Of a DNA stretch of 64,000 bases, positions 46,156 through 57,223 are shown piece after piece. The position numbers were made by a program, and so were the translations under genes. Source of the DNA: Leptodontidium sp. MPI-SDFR-AT-0119. Taxonomy: Eukaryota > Ascomycota > Leotiomycetes > Helotiales > Leptodontidiaceae. Position 1 is the first letter of the stretch; every line of letters begins with the position of its first letter. The stretch is taken from positions 930,001 to 994,000 of the forward strand of contig JAHLEZ010000020.1 in NCBI GenBank assembly GCA_020726505.1. Direction: 5' to 3'. The notes under the pieces are model-generated. The model saw only the letters and a list, made by a program, of their open reading frames with translations. It made no database searches and was not told the DNA's origin.

Positions 46156-46608
46156 TCGCTATGTTATGCCATGCCGAAAAGGGGCCTAAGAAAGTGAAGG
46201 ATGGCAAACCACCGGGCAACAGGAAATAGTTTTCCCGTCGCAATAGATTACCAGACCCGCGGCTGTGATAATCGCTATGCAGAAAACGCCGTTGCTGAGA
46301 ATGCTGCACCCCGCATCGTTGCTCCTGAGAACTTGGCCTCAAATACAGGTTCAGTAGTATTGACAACAAGGACAGTTTTCTACCTGTCGAAGAGCTGGCG
46401 ACTTGCCGCGTGCTACAATGATGTTTGGTCCTTCATGCCACAGAGCCGTCGGCATAATTCACCAAATAAGGCTTCCAGATACATGATAACAGTGTCACGC
46501 ACGCATTATATGGCTTCGGAACTCATAGGTGTAGGGATCTATTCACCAAAGGAAATCGCACAGCTGATTATATATAAGGGCCAAGTTCCTCTAGATTCCC
46601 CAAGCTAC
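46156..46608. other. convergent intergenic region
   Basis: Spacer between the bZIP and SDR 3' ends; the plus frame at 46201-46704 runs into the SDR antisense and lacks domain character. Confidence 0.5.
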
Positions 46609-47607
46609 CTACTCCTTGTCCAGCAATCCTACAAGCTTGAGCGAGTCGCTCCACAGCTTCTTTGCCTTCTCCACATCATACGCCCAGGGGGCGTACCCAG
46701 GTGAAGTAAACTTGTCGTCGCCTTCCACATACGGCAATGCCTCAGCGCAATTTACAAGGTACTTGCCACCCGCATGGTCCCATGTCTTGCCAACAGCCGC
46801 CCAGACCGACGTTGCGGCGCCCTGTTCGACGCTCTTCATGGTAGGGTACAGGTGTTCCATACCCTTGAAGGCATCCGGGGGCATGTGCTGTGTCAGGCCC
46901 GTCGATACCAGGCCTGGGTGCACGCTTGTGGCGTGCAGATGGCGCGAGCCAAAACGGCGCTCGATTTCGTTGGCCATGTAGATGTTGGCTGTCTTGGACT
47001 GACCGTAAGCCAGTGCGGGGTTATAGCCGCCTTGCTGAAAGTTGTAGTTGTCGGCGTTGTTGATGCCGGTGACGTTGTTGATGCCGGTGACGTTGTGAGC
47101 CGAGGAAGCAAGACTGACGACCGGGATGGGCGAGCGGCAGTGGCGGCAGCCAGAAGAGCAGGCTCTAGGAGCTTGTAGAAGAGGAAGTGCGAGAGGTGGT
47201 TCATAGCCGTCGGCTGTGAGCTGCAGGTCGGGGATATTCATGATGCCCGCATTGTTTACAAGCAGGTGGATCATGGACGTCTTGGCTAGGATAGCGGCGG
47301 CGGCGGCACGCACTGAAGCAAGGATCTCTTGGTCCATCTCGATGATCTCCATACTGGACGGGTCAATGAGCTCTACGAGAGCGGACTGCGCCTTAGCGAC
47401 ATTGCGGGCCGTGAGGAAGAGTGTGGCGCCTGTAGCGGCTAGCGCGCGTGCGGTCTGGATGCCGATGCCGGAAGATGTTCCGGTAATGACGATGACCTCG
47501 CCCTTGAGGGTGCCTTCAGCACCCTCGTCCTTGACAATTTGCAGTGCCGTCGGGCGCGTGTCTCCAGGGCCGCCTGGACTTGCATGGGCGTCAGCGTAGC
47601 GCGACAT
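46609..47607 (-). pseudogene. SDR (retinol-dehydrogenase-like) with two compensating frameshifts
   Basis: Short-chain dehydrogenase of the retinol-dehydrogenase-like fungal group. As written, one open frame of 332 residues includes TGTSSGIG (42-49), LLVNNAGIM, VVSLASSAH and the catalytic AYGQSKTANIYM. Between LTADGYE and VVSLASS, however, the expected helix (NHLSHFLFYKLLEPALLAAAT) is present only in the next frame: about 17 bases are lost near 47200 and one more base near 47122, netting 18 bases. The open frame therefore carries about 27 foreign residues (PPLALPLLQAPRACSSG) in the central dimer helix, and the protein is probably not functional. The short VTGINN duplication after SSAH is an 18-bp tandem repeat. 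Alternatively the indels are sequence errors. Confidence 0.75.
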
Positions 47608-47624
47608 GATTGCGTGGGCGAGAG

Positions 47625-47715
47625 GATTTGCTTCGGAGAGATGGTGATGGTAGTGGTGTGGTGGTGATAGTGATGGTGATAGAGATGGTGATAGTGATAT
47701 TGATGTGGAATGTGA
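47625..47715. repeat. degenerate (GGTGAT)n / (GATAGTGATGGT) microsatellite
   Basis: Imperfect GTGATGGTGATA-type repeats directly upstream of the SDR ATG, in its probable leader. Confidence 0.8.
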
Positions 47716-48100
47716 ATGTGAAACAAGACTTGCTTAGGGACCAAGAGGAGGTGATGTGATACTAAGGAATAGGTTTGGATCTAAACTTGAGTGGTAGGAG
47801 GATGGCAAGAGCAGTCGTCAAGAGCCCCCAAAGATCGGTTAGTTTGAGCCAAAAGCTAAGTGCTGGGGATGTAGTGCAGATTCCAATATTTGGCTGTGTC
47901 TGTTACTCTACTCTCATGTATGTTTAGATCAAAATCTGTTTCGCAATAAGTGGTAGTGAACTCGCTTGCCAGATTAAGATTTGAGATGAGTACCCACTCA
48001 TCAAACCGCAAGTTGTCATCACGAACATAAAATATCTCCCATCGAGGCCGATCGCAGTGATTAATATAGCTACCCTTGGTTCTGTCACAACCCAATTACG

Positions 48101-48265
48101 ATGAGCGATGTTGTAAACAGAATCTACCTCGACATCTATGCCAAAGCTCGCTTAAGATCAATCAATCAGTATTTACACGATCTCATTTACCCTCCTTCGC
48201 ACGATGACCTACTCGCAATTGAGCAAGAGGAGTGCACAACAAAGCTTCTGATGGTCCTCTCCTAG
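48101..48265 (+). other. possible small ORF or gene relic, 54 codons
   Basis: ATG at 48101 opens MSDVVNRIYLDIYAKARLRS, continues to HDLIYPPSHDDLLAIEQEE and stops at 48265. After one frame change the sequence goes on with LELQLISGIASGIFSLEQWF to 48404. It looks like a relic of a protein gene; family not recognised. Confidence 0.3.
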
Positions 48266-48395
48266 AGCTCCAGCTCATTTCAGGCATAGCTTCTGGTATC
48301 TTCTCCCTCGAGCAGTGGTTCCCTGCAAAGACAGCTAGGCTATCGAGCGAGGATGGCAGGCCGAGTGTCTTTGAGTCTAGTGCCCCCTCATATCC

Positions 48396-50776
48396 TCATT
48401 GAAACATCCAGTTCCCGTCAATATCAGTATTCAACAAACTACCAAAAAACAACGTATCAACGTCCGCCCACCCAAAATCCGCAATCACAGGCTGTTCCGG
48501 GACCATAGGATTGAACTGGCAGCTGGTAAAAGAGACCGTGGGAAACGTCATCGGGTTGTGGTTCGATGGACTCATTCCTTTCCATGGCTCCGAAGGATTG
48601 TTTTGGCCAACGGTGATACTTTGTGGGGAGGGAAAGACGGGCATGTTGGGGTTGGCATCTTCGGTTCTTGAGCTCTGGTTTGACGCTGGACGTACGATAC
48701 TGATTGTTCCGAAGTAAGGGATGGTGAGGCGAAGATTCCCACCGTTCCCCCCTGTTGACTGCTGATCTACAGCCAAGAGGGATTTGATCACATTGACACT
48801 TTGTGCGGCGATGGTTTCGTTGGTGTTGTTGGCAAATCCCTCCATGGTATGAAGGACACCGTTGATCATGGTACGGTCGGAGTCTCGTTGATGGGAATTC
48901 TCGGCGCTTTGGCTGGGGTCCAGGAGTCCGAGGAAGAGGGCGACTGTGGCCGTTAGGGCACCAAAATCGACCATTTTATAACAGAAGGAATGGTTGTTCA
49001 ATCCTCGGATAGCGAGATACCTCCACATGACTTCGCGGCAGGCCTTCAGACAGCTGAATCTACTGTAGTCGTATCGTCTTTCGGTGGCGGCGCGAAGCAT
49101 GAATGGGAGGTGTACTAGGCCTTGGAGTTGGAAATACCATATTTGTACCATCAACCTATCAAACTGTTTTGAGGTTCTTTGTGACCGCTCGTCCGAGATG
49201 TGGGTTGGTATTTCCCACCACTGCGACTGTGAGCATTTGGGTGGTCATTTTTGAGACCAACTTACGGAATCGGGCATCTCCTTTCCAAGTGTTTCCAAAA
49301 GCTCGTCGATCTCCTGTGTTGCAGCGTAGACAGGCGTGTTCTCAGATTGGTTGCGTTCAATTATGCGGAGTGATATCTCACTCAGCTTTCTCTGAAATAA
49401 ATCGTCCTTGTCGATAGCTGGATTCTGGAAATTCTCGTCCGCTTCATATTTATCCTCACATGAACCAGCAGGTAAACCTAGAAGAAGGGCCTAAAGCAAC
49501 CAATCAGTACATCAAGATGGTGCAGAGTTGCGTAGACAGACCACGTAGCGATCCCCCCGCACTATCAGATGCCACATGTTCCGTGCGTTGGGTGATATGG
49601 CAGAGGCCGATCTCTTTTGGAGGCCCATCAATTGGCCTATTGAAAGAGCACGTCGGAAGATCAACCATGCTCTCCTGGGACTGCCAGCGTTTAGATGATA
49701 TATTCCTTGCAGAACAAGACATTCGAGGCCTTCCATTGAAGTGACAAGTTCATCATCCGATGTCACAAGGGCATTGACAGTTGAAAGAATTCTTTCCGTT
49801 CGCGAGTCAAGAGATGAGAGTGCGTGGAGTCGCCCATGCTCATACCCAGGGTCAAGTTGTTGCAACAAAACAACAATAAATAAAAGCATTCTCGCAATCA
49901 CGGTTATCTTCTCCTGGGATATTTCCGCGACTTTAAAAGGCGAAAATTGGGTTTTCTCATTTGCGTCAACGTAAGTGCCAGTCATAGCGTTAAGGAGACT
50001 GGGAAGATGGCTTGCGGAACATATTAGATCTGTGTCGGCTTGGGAGGGTAGAAGCTGTACAAGTGCTTGTCGAATTCTTTCGGTCTTTGATGGCCGACAT
50101 GTTGGACGTGACGAGGGAGTTCTGGTACCAGCCGGGGTTGCAACTTGCGAGTGGCCATGTCGTATCTGTATAGTCAGTTCACGTTTCCAGTATAGTGGGT
50201 GAACACTCACAACTGTATTGTCAAAAAGAGACAAGTATGGCGAACTATCTGTGCTTGCATGTACTTCCCTGGCTGGATGCGGACTGAGTACCATGGATTC
50301 CTGTGTCAAGATATTATCCTGTAAAGTTTCCTCTTCATATGCCGACCCTTTCGCAACGAGGGTTTCCAGTAATCTTTCCACTCTGCCCAGTCGCTCTCCT
50401 ACCTGCAGGCCGCTTGAAGTATCCCGTTCGTCTGGAAACCTAGAATACTAAAGTCAGACACCTTCTCGGCGAAATACAAGACTCTGGTATGCATACTCTT
50501 GCGAAAGACATGGCGTGCCTCTAGCTAGGCATCCAGAACAAGCCGGAACATCCTCTGAGCTCAATTGACATTTCACCTTCCTCCTTTTACCTGCACACCA
50601 TGTTTAGTCTCTCGAATCCAGCGTAGGAAGCCTGGATGATATTTACATTCCCAACAGCTCTTTGTGCCCTTTCTGACTTGCTTTCGAGGACGCTCTCCAT
50701 CGTTGCCATCAGAATGAATACTTTTTGGCCCACTTCTCAAGGGCTGACCATGCGAGGGATAATCGTTTAAATTCAT
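48396..50776 (-). CDS. Zn(II)2Cys6 transcription factor
   Basis: Nuclear regulator of 707 residues. Exons on the complement: 50776-50647, 50590-50497, 50439-50211, 50165-49545, 49490-49266, 49220-48396; introns 45-57 nt. The zinc cluster C41-x2-C44-x6-C51-x9-C61-x2-C64-x6-C71 (CWECKRRKVKC) is formed only when intron 1 is removed inside the second Cys codon (GAAT|GTAAAT...GCAG|GTAAAA). Activator-domain features: SASHLPSLLNAMTG, SMEGLECLVLQGIYHLNAGSPRRAWLIFRRALSIGQLMGL, DRYALLLGLP (rebuilt by intron 4) and WWEIPTHIS. The WxxxG-like FGWADVDTLFFGSL end is acidic. Intron 5 has two possible acceptors in frame; the 45-nt version is used. Target unknown; the neighbours are a damaged SDR and an esterase. 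Confidence 0.87.
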
Positions 50777-51265
50777 CCTTAGAATTCCAAACTTCGATCT
50801 CCGTGCTTACAATATATTTGTGATGAATGTGTTGAGCAGCTCACCAAGCGAAAGGTCCGGAAATTGGTCCACAAGACAGATGAGCCGTTTTTTACGGCAG
50901 GATAGGTTGTGATGGATGGCACCAACAGAATGAAATGGAAGGACCGATACGCTACGTCACATGAGCCCGCGGATGCTCCGTGTCCTTTAATTCACCGCCG
51001 TTGACTAACGCGATTTTGCTCTGGAACATGCGCCCGTAGCTTGGCGACCTGGCATGGAGGAGAATTATAGTGAAGTAAAGAGTCGCATAGGGATGCTTGT
51101 TCAGCTGTCGTTTGCAATTTGATTAAAGTTTAATAGGTCAAATGGTACTTGATCGCATCGCATTTTCATTTCTTAGTAGGCGTTTTTAGTGTAAAATCCC
51201 GATCGAATTAGAAGCCTTGCAGCCACAGATTCTAAGCTAACCACGGTCATAATGTTAAATATTTA
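50777..51265. other. promoter side of the regulator
   Basis: No gene recognised. Ends at MITE C. Confidence 0.5.
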
Positions 51266-51545
51266 CTATCCCCCCCCTAAATAAAGGTAAATTCCCTGCT
51301 CTGTGGGTCGGAGTAAAGCACAGCTTGCTTTGAGTGGTAGAAATTCCTTGTTAGGTGGCCCTTGTGAGCTTCAGAGCACAGGCCAAACTTTGGTCTGTTG
51401 TAAAGGCCAGGGTGGCTGTAGAAGGTTCCAGAGACCTGTCAAAGCTTGAGAACAGCTGGCCTCGTTGGATAGACACCCTAGACAGCTACCCACTACCCCC
51501 TTGTGTTTACAGGGAATTTACCTTTATTTAGGGGGGGGGGGATAG
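51266..51545. mobile_element. MITE C, TA-flanked with about 36-bp inverted repeats
   Basis: Left end CTATCCCCCCCCCTAAATAA... continuing to GGTAAATTCCCTG; the right end is its exact reverse complement except for the length of the C run (9 versus 12). TA at 51264-51265 and 51546-51547 flank the element. 280 bp, non-coding. Confidence 0.85.
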
Positions 51546-51547
51546 TA

Positions 51548-52353
51548 AGTGTTCCCGCTAAGTTTGGTGTGCCGAAGTAGACGGGCATTGGTTCAGACTG
51601 TGGCCCTACCTAGTATTGTACTAAGTAAAAGTCGCTCCAAATCAGGTATCAAGACCGACCACCTAGGGCCTCGTTTATGGGGACATTGACGAGTCATCTC
51701 GAAACCTTGAAGGTGATTTCACATAAGGTATAGAGACACTCAGAAGTACGCCGCCTCTGTTGATGTTTACACTACTTTGTCAAGATTCCTTTGGCGAAGT
51801 TCCCCTCTTTTCAGCATGCTCGTCGAGAAGCCTGAGCGCACAAATAGCCTTTATGTCAGGCTATCCTCGTTTTCTCCTTTCTTGTGTATTCCTGCAACGT
51901 AGATCATTCTCATGACTCATTTGAACAAACTTTAATGAGAGGGGTAGCTGAATGTCAGAAAAGTCAATCAACGCGGTCAATGCGTAAACCTTAATCCGGG
52001 GAAGAGAAAGCGCGGTGAGTAGGAATCAGTAGAAACACGAAGGATCCGCGGTATCATGTGGCAGACCATATACTTTCACGATCACTTGGCTGGCCAGCTC
52101 CGAACTAGACAACATAGCCCTTTCAGGGAAACTAAGACTTGCCAAGACTGCTAGGTTACGTGTCATCAATGGTGCAGAGCTTAAGGAGATAGTGGACACC
52201 GCTAATGCACCCCTCGCCTATTGTGGGAAATCGAACTGGCGGAAGAAGCCGTTCTACAACATACATAACACGGTACAACAATCCGCAAAACTTCTTGATA
52301 GTACATGACAAAATAAACCAGTTCTTCATAACGCTAAGAATCAGTCTGCGACA
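51548..52353. other. intergenic region, nothing recognised
   Basis: Upstream DNA of the esterase gene; no domain-bearing frame. Confidence 0.5.
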
Positions 52354-53821
52354 ATGGCCCCTTTCGATGAAACCGTCAATTCTCTTCGCCACCGGTTTGA
52401 GCAAGATAACCAGCCCCTCCCACAGGTCACACTTGGGGCCATCACCAGGGATGGTACGTCACTAACAAAATCGTTTGGTTCTTTCCACGTTTGCTCTTTG
52501 CTAATCCTACACGATCCAGGCTCCTTCCACTATGCTAAGACTTTCGGAGAGGAACTCGAGAACCCTGCCGGCGTCAATGCGTTGTATTGGCTCGCCTCTT
52601 CCACCAAATTCGTCACTACTATTGCTGTAATGCAGTGTGTCGAGAGGGGACAGCTAGATTTGAACGATGATATAGCAAAAGTGCTACCAGAGTGGAAGGA
52701 TCCGGAGATCTTGACGGGCTTTGATGAGAAAGATGAACCTATCTTCAAGCCCGCGACGAAGCCTATTACTCTTCGGCAAGTCGTACTCCTGCTTTATTAA
52801 GGCTGACACATTTTACTGATATGGGATGCTAATTAGGAACATGTTGACTCACTCGAGCGGCATGGCCTATATATTCATGGATCCGCTCCTGACTCGCTAC
52901 CAAGAGCTGCACCCAAAACAAATTATTAACGATCAGACCATCGTGAGTTGACTACCTCCGATCATCAATATGGTAGCTTACCGAACGTTACAGCCAGAGA
53001 AGTTCCCCCACCAATTTCTCGTGTTCGAACCCGGGGAGCGATGGATGTACTCCCCTGCTATTGACTGGGCTGGAGTCGCTGTAAGTTTGGAAACATTCAA
53101 TATGACAAGCATTGACTAATCCGCATCGCGAACTGTAAAGGTCGAGCGAGTCACCTCCATGAAGCTTGGCGAGTACATGCAACGCTATATCTTCGACGTC
53201 GTTTCTGTGAAGGATATCACCTTCCATCCCGAACTGCGAAAAGACCTGCAGGCTCGAAAGGCCAAAAACTGGGAGCGAGTGAGCCAGAGCGTGCAAGAAC
53301 AGACGAAGCCTCCTTATGCGGAATTTCCTGTGGCGGATTTCGGAGGGGGCGGTCTATATGCAACTGTGAACGACCTGCTCAAGATCTACCAGGGCGTCCT
53401 GACAGGGAAGTTGCTCCGGCTCGAGACCGCCAAGGAAATGTTCCGGCCCCGTCTAGAGAATATCAAGGGCCTCGATAAACCAGATGAGTACTCGTTGTCG
53501 TCCCGCAATGCTATCTGGAATACTGTCCCAGATGAAGTCCCTGTTAGCTTTGGGATTGGAGGCTTGATAAATACCGCTGCAGTGCCGAAACGACGTGGAG
53601 TAGACTCACTTACCTGGTCGGGTTACCCGAATTGCTACTTTGTAGGTCCGTTACCTAGTGTATGTGGACTCTAGCTTACTACTTCACTATAGTGGATCGA
53701 CTTCAACAATGGTGTCGCCGGAGTATACCTTTCTCAGCTTGTACCTACCGGAGATCAGAAGGCTATCGAGCTCCTGACTGAGTTCGAGAAATTCGTGTAC
53801 TCGAGTTTGGATAAGTCTTGA
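52354..53821 (+). CDS. beta-lactamase-like esterase/transesterase (class C fold)
   Basis: Serine hydrolase of the beta-lactamase/EstB/LovD-like family, 392 residues, probably cytosolic (no signal peptide). Six exons: 52354-52453, 52520-52775, 52837-52942, 52994-53080, 53141-53641, 53693-53821. Active-site S60-x-x-K63 lies in LASSTKFVTT, and the Tyr motif is Y173-S174 (MYSPAIDW). PITLRNMLTHSSGM is restored by intron 2, which has a GC-AG donor (CG|GCAAGT). The third-motif region is LTWSGYPNCYFWIDFNNGVAGV, formed by intron 5. Members hydrolyse small esters or transfer acyl chains in polyketide pathways; no PKS is present in the window, so simple esterase activity is more likely. Intact. Confidence 0.88.
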
Positions 53822-54603
53822 TTGTTAGGCCAAATGGATAAGTACATCTTGTACTGAAGGCAATCCGAGTATGTATCCGAAGACCGGGACTTAGACCATA
53901 TATTTAGAACCAGTCAATTATTATAACCTTCGGAACATAGTGAGGCCTAGGGGTTTGGGGGCTGACCCCATAAAAACCAACTTCCCAATCACCCCCATAC
54001 TATTAAATCTTGAGCTAGTGGTATAGCTCAGTCCTGTGCCTCCTTCTTCGCCCTTGGAGATCCGATATTTTCAGGTGCCTTCGGGCCCAGCACCCAGTCC
54101 TGCGTAGCCAGCTACTTACACCACATACTCTCTGCCATCTGAATGACCTTCTCGCTCTCGTCTTTTGGCGGGCTTAGGTAAAGTACCGGGTTGGCTTGTT
54201 TGGCCCCCAACCAATTTGTGCCCTGCGCTGCAAGCATAAAACTCCTCCGCTCAACCTCGTGCAGTGGTAAAATTCCAGACTGCCAATCATCCCCAAAGAA
54301 TCCATGTAGCATGCCTAGCGTGTCGTAACCGGTAAATATCATAAATACCGCGCTCCTGCCCCATGAATATTGTCCTCCCATCATACCCATCCTCCTCTGC
54401 AACGCACACAGCCAACGCACACGGGAAACCCGAACGGCCAACACCGCCACCATCACCACCACCATCGTCAGATGCGCTCTACCTTTCCTCTACACCCCTG
54501 ATTCCGACCTTCCATGCAGAATTAGAATCGCCAACGACTACTTGCTGCAACTTCGCTGCCTTGCCGCAGAGGGTCATCCGCCGCGGATCAGTACTTGTAT
54601 ACC
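53822..54603. other. intergenic region with an uncertain minus frame
   Basis: Minus 54112-54465 reads VFMIFTGYDTLGMLHGFFGD and LAAQGTNWLGAKQANPVLYL, protein-like but unrecognised and without an upstream exon. 53940-53970 has a short GGGG/CCCC inverted segment. Confidence 0.3.
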
Positions 54604-55039
54604 ATGTCAGCACCGCCAACATTCACGAACCTCCCTACGGAACTCCAAATCAAGATCTGGGGTTTTGCTCTCCCTGGTCCTCGAATAATCTAATGCCATC
54701 ATTCGAAAGGTTCCGTCTCCTTTAATGGCGCTCGTCCTCCAGTAGCACTTCACGTCTGCCAACTTTCTCGAGAAGTTGCTGATGCGAGCCTGGAATGGCA
54801 ATACTCCGGCTTGTAGGTTTGTTATAGCCGAAGAGCCATTATACCATACTTGAAATATTGTCCACAACTTGCCGTCTCCTGTCATCCCTCAGGTTGCGAA
54901 GTATGTTACCTCTTGCCCATTAGCACTGGTGAAAAGCAAGGAGAAGTCTTTGTATTCTGGCCTCTCCGACGGGAGGAGTCAGAAGAAGAAGGCGTATATG
55001 CTGAAAGGGCCTTGACCTGGCAGGCGAGAGACTTTGGAT
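54604..55039 (+). pseudogene. 2EXR-domain protein, degenerate
   Basis: ATG at 54604 starts MSAPPTFTNLPTELQIKIWG, the opening of the fungal 2EXR domain (F-x-LPxELQxxIW). After ALPGPRII the frame meets TAA (54691), but the expected RPPVALHVCQLSREVADASL follows in frame-shifted form near 54728-54785, and further on CYLLPISTGEKQGEVFVFWP reads in yet another frame to a stop at 55039. The domain is broken by at least two frame changes and a stop. The intact family is a large fungal-specific set without known function. Confidence 0.65.
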
Positions 55040-56915
55040 AGAGCTGATTGGGGGTAGTCGACTAACACTCGATCCCTGAAAGGTTCACCAGTTAGGGGTC
55101 GTCGGCCGATAGCATGTTCAGATCTCTAGCACGTGGGGCGGGGTTGGCTGTTGGCTTTGTTTCGTCGCCTGTGATGAGAGATCTTCTTGGATAGTCCGCG
55201 AACCTGCTCCGAGGCTTGCCTAGGCTTACTAGAGAGTGCTGAACGGCGAATTCTTAGATCTGAGGCCATCGTTGACGGTAACTTGTTGGCTTGAGGTTGT
55301 TAACTTGAGGTTTCAGAGAGCACGGCTCTGATTCCGAAGCGTGTTGTTGGTTCTTCATTGAGAAATTTCCTAGACCTCTGCCTACCTTACATAGATCGTT
55401 TGATCTCCTTACCGGTTCAAGGTCATGTCGACGGTGCTCTTGATGTCGGCCTTCATAGATCGCTGCGCGCTACTACGTTTGCATCGTCTTTCGGAGTTGG
55501 TGGCTCTGTCCGGGAGGCGCATAACGGCAAGATCAGATTGGTTTCATTCATTTGGCCCTGACCACTCCCGGTGCCTATGGCTTAGTCTTAGGGGCGGTAG
55601 GTTGATCTCGCTGCCCTTGTTTTTATTCATTTGCCGAGAGTTGGTGCCTGGGTGTGTTGCGTTTGGCATTCTTCGGGGTGTCTAGCACGTTGGACTCGAA
55701 TTTCTGGCCTAGGCCACAGGTCAAACCTGCCGTTTTGGAATCTAGTCCTGCGGATCGAGCCCGACAACTGGCCTATCTCAACGAAGTTGCTTTTTTGCCG
55801 CCCAGAATATCGCCAGCTTAATGATGGCAGTCTCGTTTTAAACCTGTTGTATGTTCGCATGCGGCAGGTAGTTTATAAGAGCGCTGGTTTCTTGTTTGAG
55901 CTTTGCTCCGAGAGATCGGTGGTCTTGTAATGCGGCGCCAATGTTCTCTCTGACTTGCTCAGGGCTACATAGGCTCTTCTTCTTGAGTTTGTTTCAGTGT
56001 GTTGTGGCGCTGAGATGCTCCAAACAGCGGTTCTTGGCGGCATGAAATCATTTTGGTATGCGACAACATGTCGTCCCCCTTCAAAGACTGGAGGTGCGTC
56101 CTCGCACCAAATCCACAGCAACAAAGCTTTCGTTTCAGTTCTTCTTGACGTCGTCACAGCGTGTTTGGGTGATGCCCCGCTGCGTTTTGTTCTCTGTAAC
56201 CAGTTTCGTTGCTCAATTTCTTCATAACATAGAAAGACTTCAATGAAGATAGACAGTCGACAGCCTGTTGTCGAATGCGAAAGTGAGATTATCGTGGAGG
56301 AGCTGCTTGTGTGTTTCTCCGTAGCTCTAATACGCTATCACCTCAGTTTCCTTCCCTTAAGATCTTTCTTCAAGTCATCATTCTAAATCACCACCTGCGC
56401 AGCTTCATATGAATCTTTCCCGTCGAACAACACCCTTATTTCCTCCAGAAAGAAGCGCGTGCCAAAGTCAATGCCGAAGTGCTCTGCGTTGGATTAATGC
56501 CATCCTTATTTATCCTCGTGTGATCATATCAATGCGGGACCATCTACCCTCAAGTTGTGGTCATCAGGCAGGTCACGGATGGTTTGATGGAATGCTTTTG
56601 GTGACAAGCTTAGTCTTCTATTTGGGGAGTTAGGGAAGCAAATAGTTGTTCGCCACTGACTCGTAGAATTTGTGGGTTTTGCCAGTGGTGGTAAATTACC
56701 CCCGGTTTCTGTAGGGGGTCAATATTCTGGTGGTATCACCACCACTAGCTGACAACAATCAAATAACGAGATGGTAACCTCTTCAAAAGTTAGTAATAAA
56801 GCAATGATACCATCACGTATCAGAGGACTGAGAGATGATCTCCTCAACTTCTTGCATATATAAACGTTGTAAGGCATCCTATTTCTCTACAGAGTGTATC
56901 CTGTGTCGCAATACG
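55040..56915. other. long non-coding or decayed region
   Basis: Only short frames on both strands, none recognisable. 56684-56753 holds hairpin-forming words (CAGTGGTGGTA, ACCCCC...GGGGGT, CTGGTGGTATCACCACCAC), perhaps a very small MITE relic. Confidence 0.4.
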
Positions 56916-57223
56916 ATGACAAAAAGAAGGAATCCGTATAAAGGGGCTTCGGGGAGGAAGAAAACATTGGTTAAGAAAGCGCACGAACTAGGCCAACTTC
57001 CTGGGTTTGAGGTAGCTCTGTTTATTCACCGGCGGGGCCGAGTCACCGCATACCATTCAATCGATGACGAATCTTGGTGGCCAGTAAAGGCAGACATTGT
57101 GAGTTAAATTGGCATAGATGTGGCATGCAACTAATCCATGTATTCCAGGATTTCGCATACCCTACGCCGACGAATCTTCTGCCGCATGACTTCGAGATGG
57201 AGCAGCACAGGGTGGGCCAATAA
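56916..57223 (+). CDS. small MADS-box-like protein (85 residues)
   Basis: Two exons (56916-57098, 57149-57223; 50-nt intron GTGAGT...TTCCAG, phase 0). The product MTKRRNPYKGASGRKKTLVKKAHELGQLPGFEVALFI follows the MADS/SRF N-terminal pattern: basic helix with RKK-x-L-x-KKA-x-ELG, then E-VALFI strand and a second strand (RVTAYHSI). Known fungal MADS proteins (Mcm1, Rlm1 types) are much longer, with SAM or MEF2 extensions; this one has only about 60 residues of domain plus a short tail (FAYPTPTNLLPHDFEMEQ). An upstream in-frame codon at 56835 could extend it. It may bind DNA as a minimal dimer or interfere with full MADS factors; function is inference. Confidence 0.65.

Noticed and set aside
46201..46704. 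167-codon plus ORF overlapping the SDR 3' end
   Set aside because: No domain, ends antisense to the SDR; likely chance.
54014..54100. tRNA-like A-box (TAGCTCAGT)
   Set aside because: No B-box (GGTTCGANTCC-like) at the required distance and no cloverleaf pairing seen.
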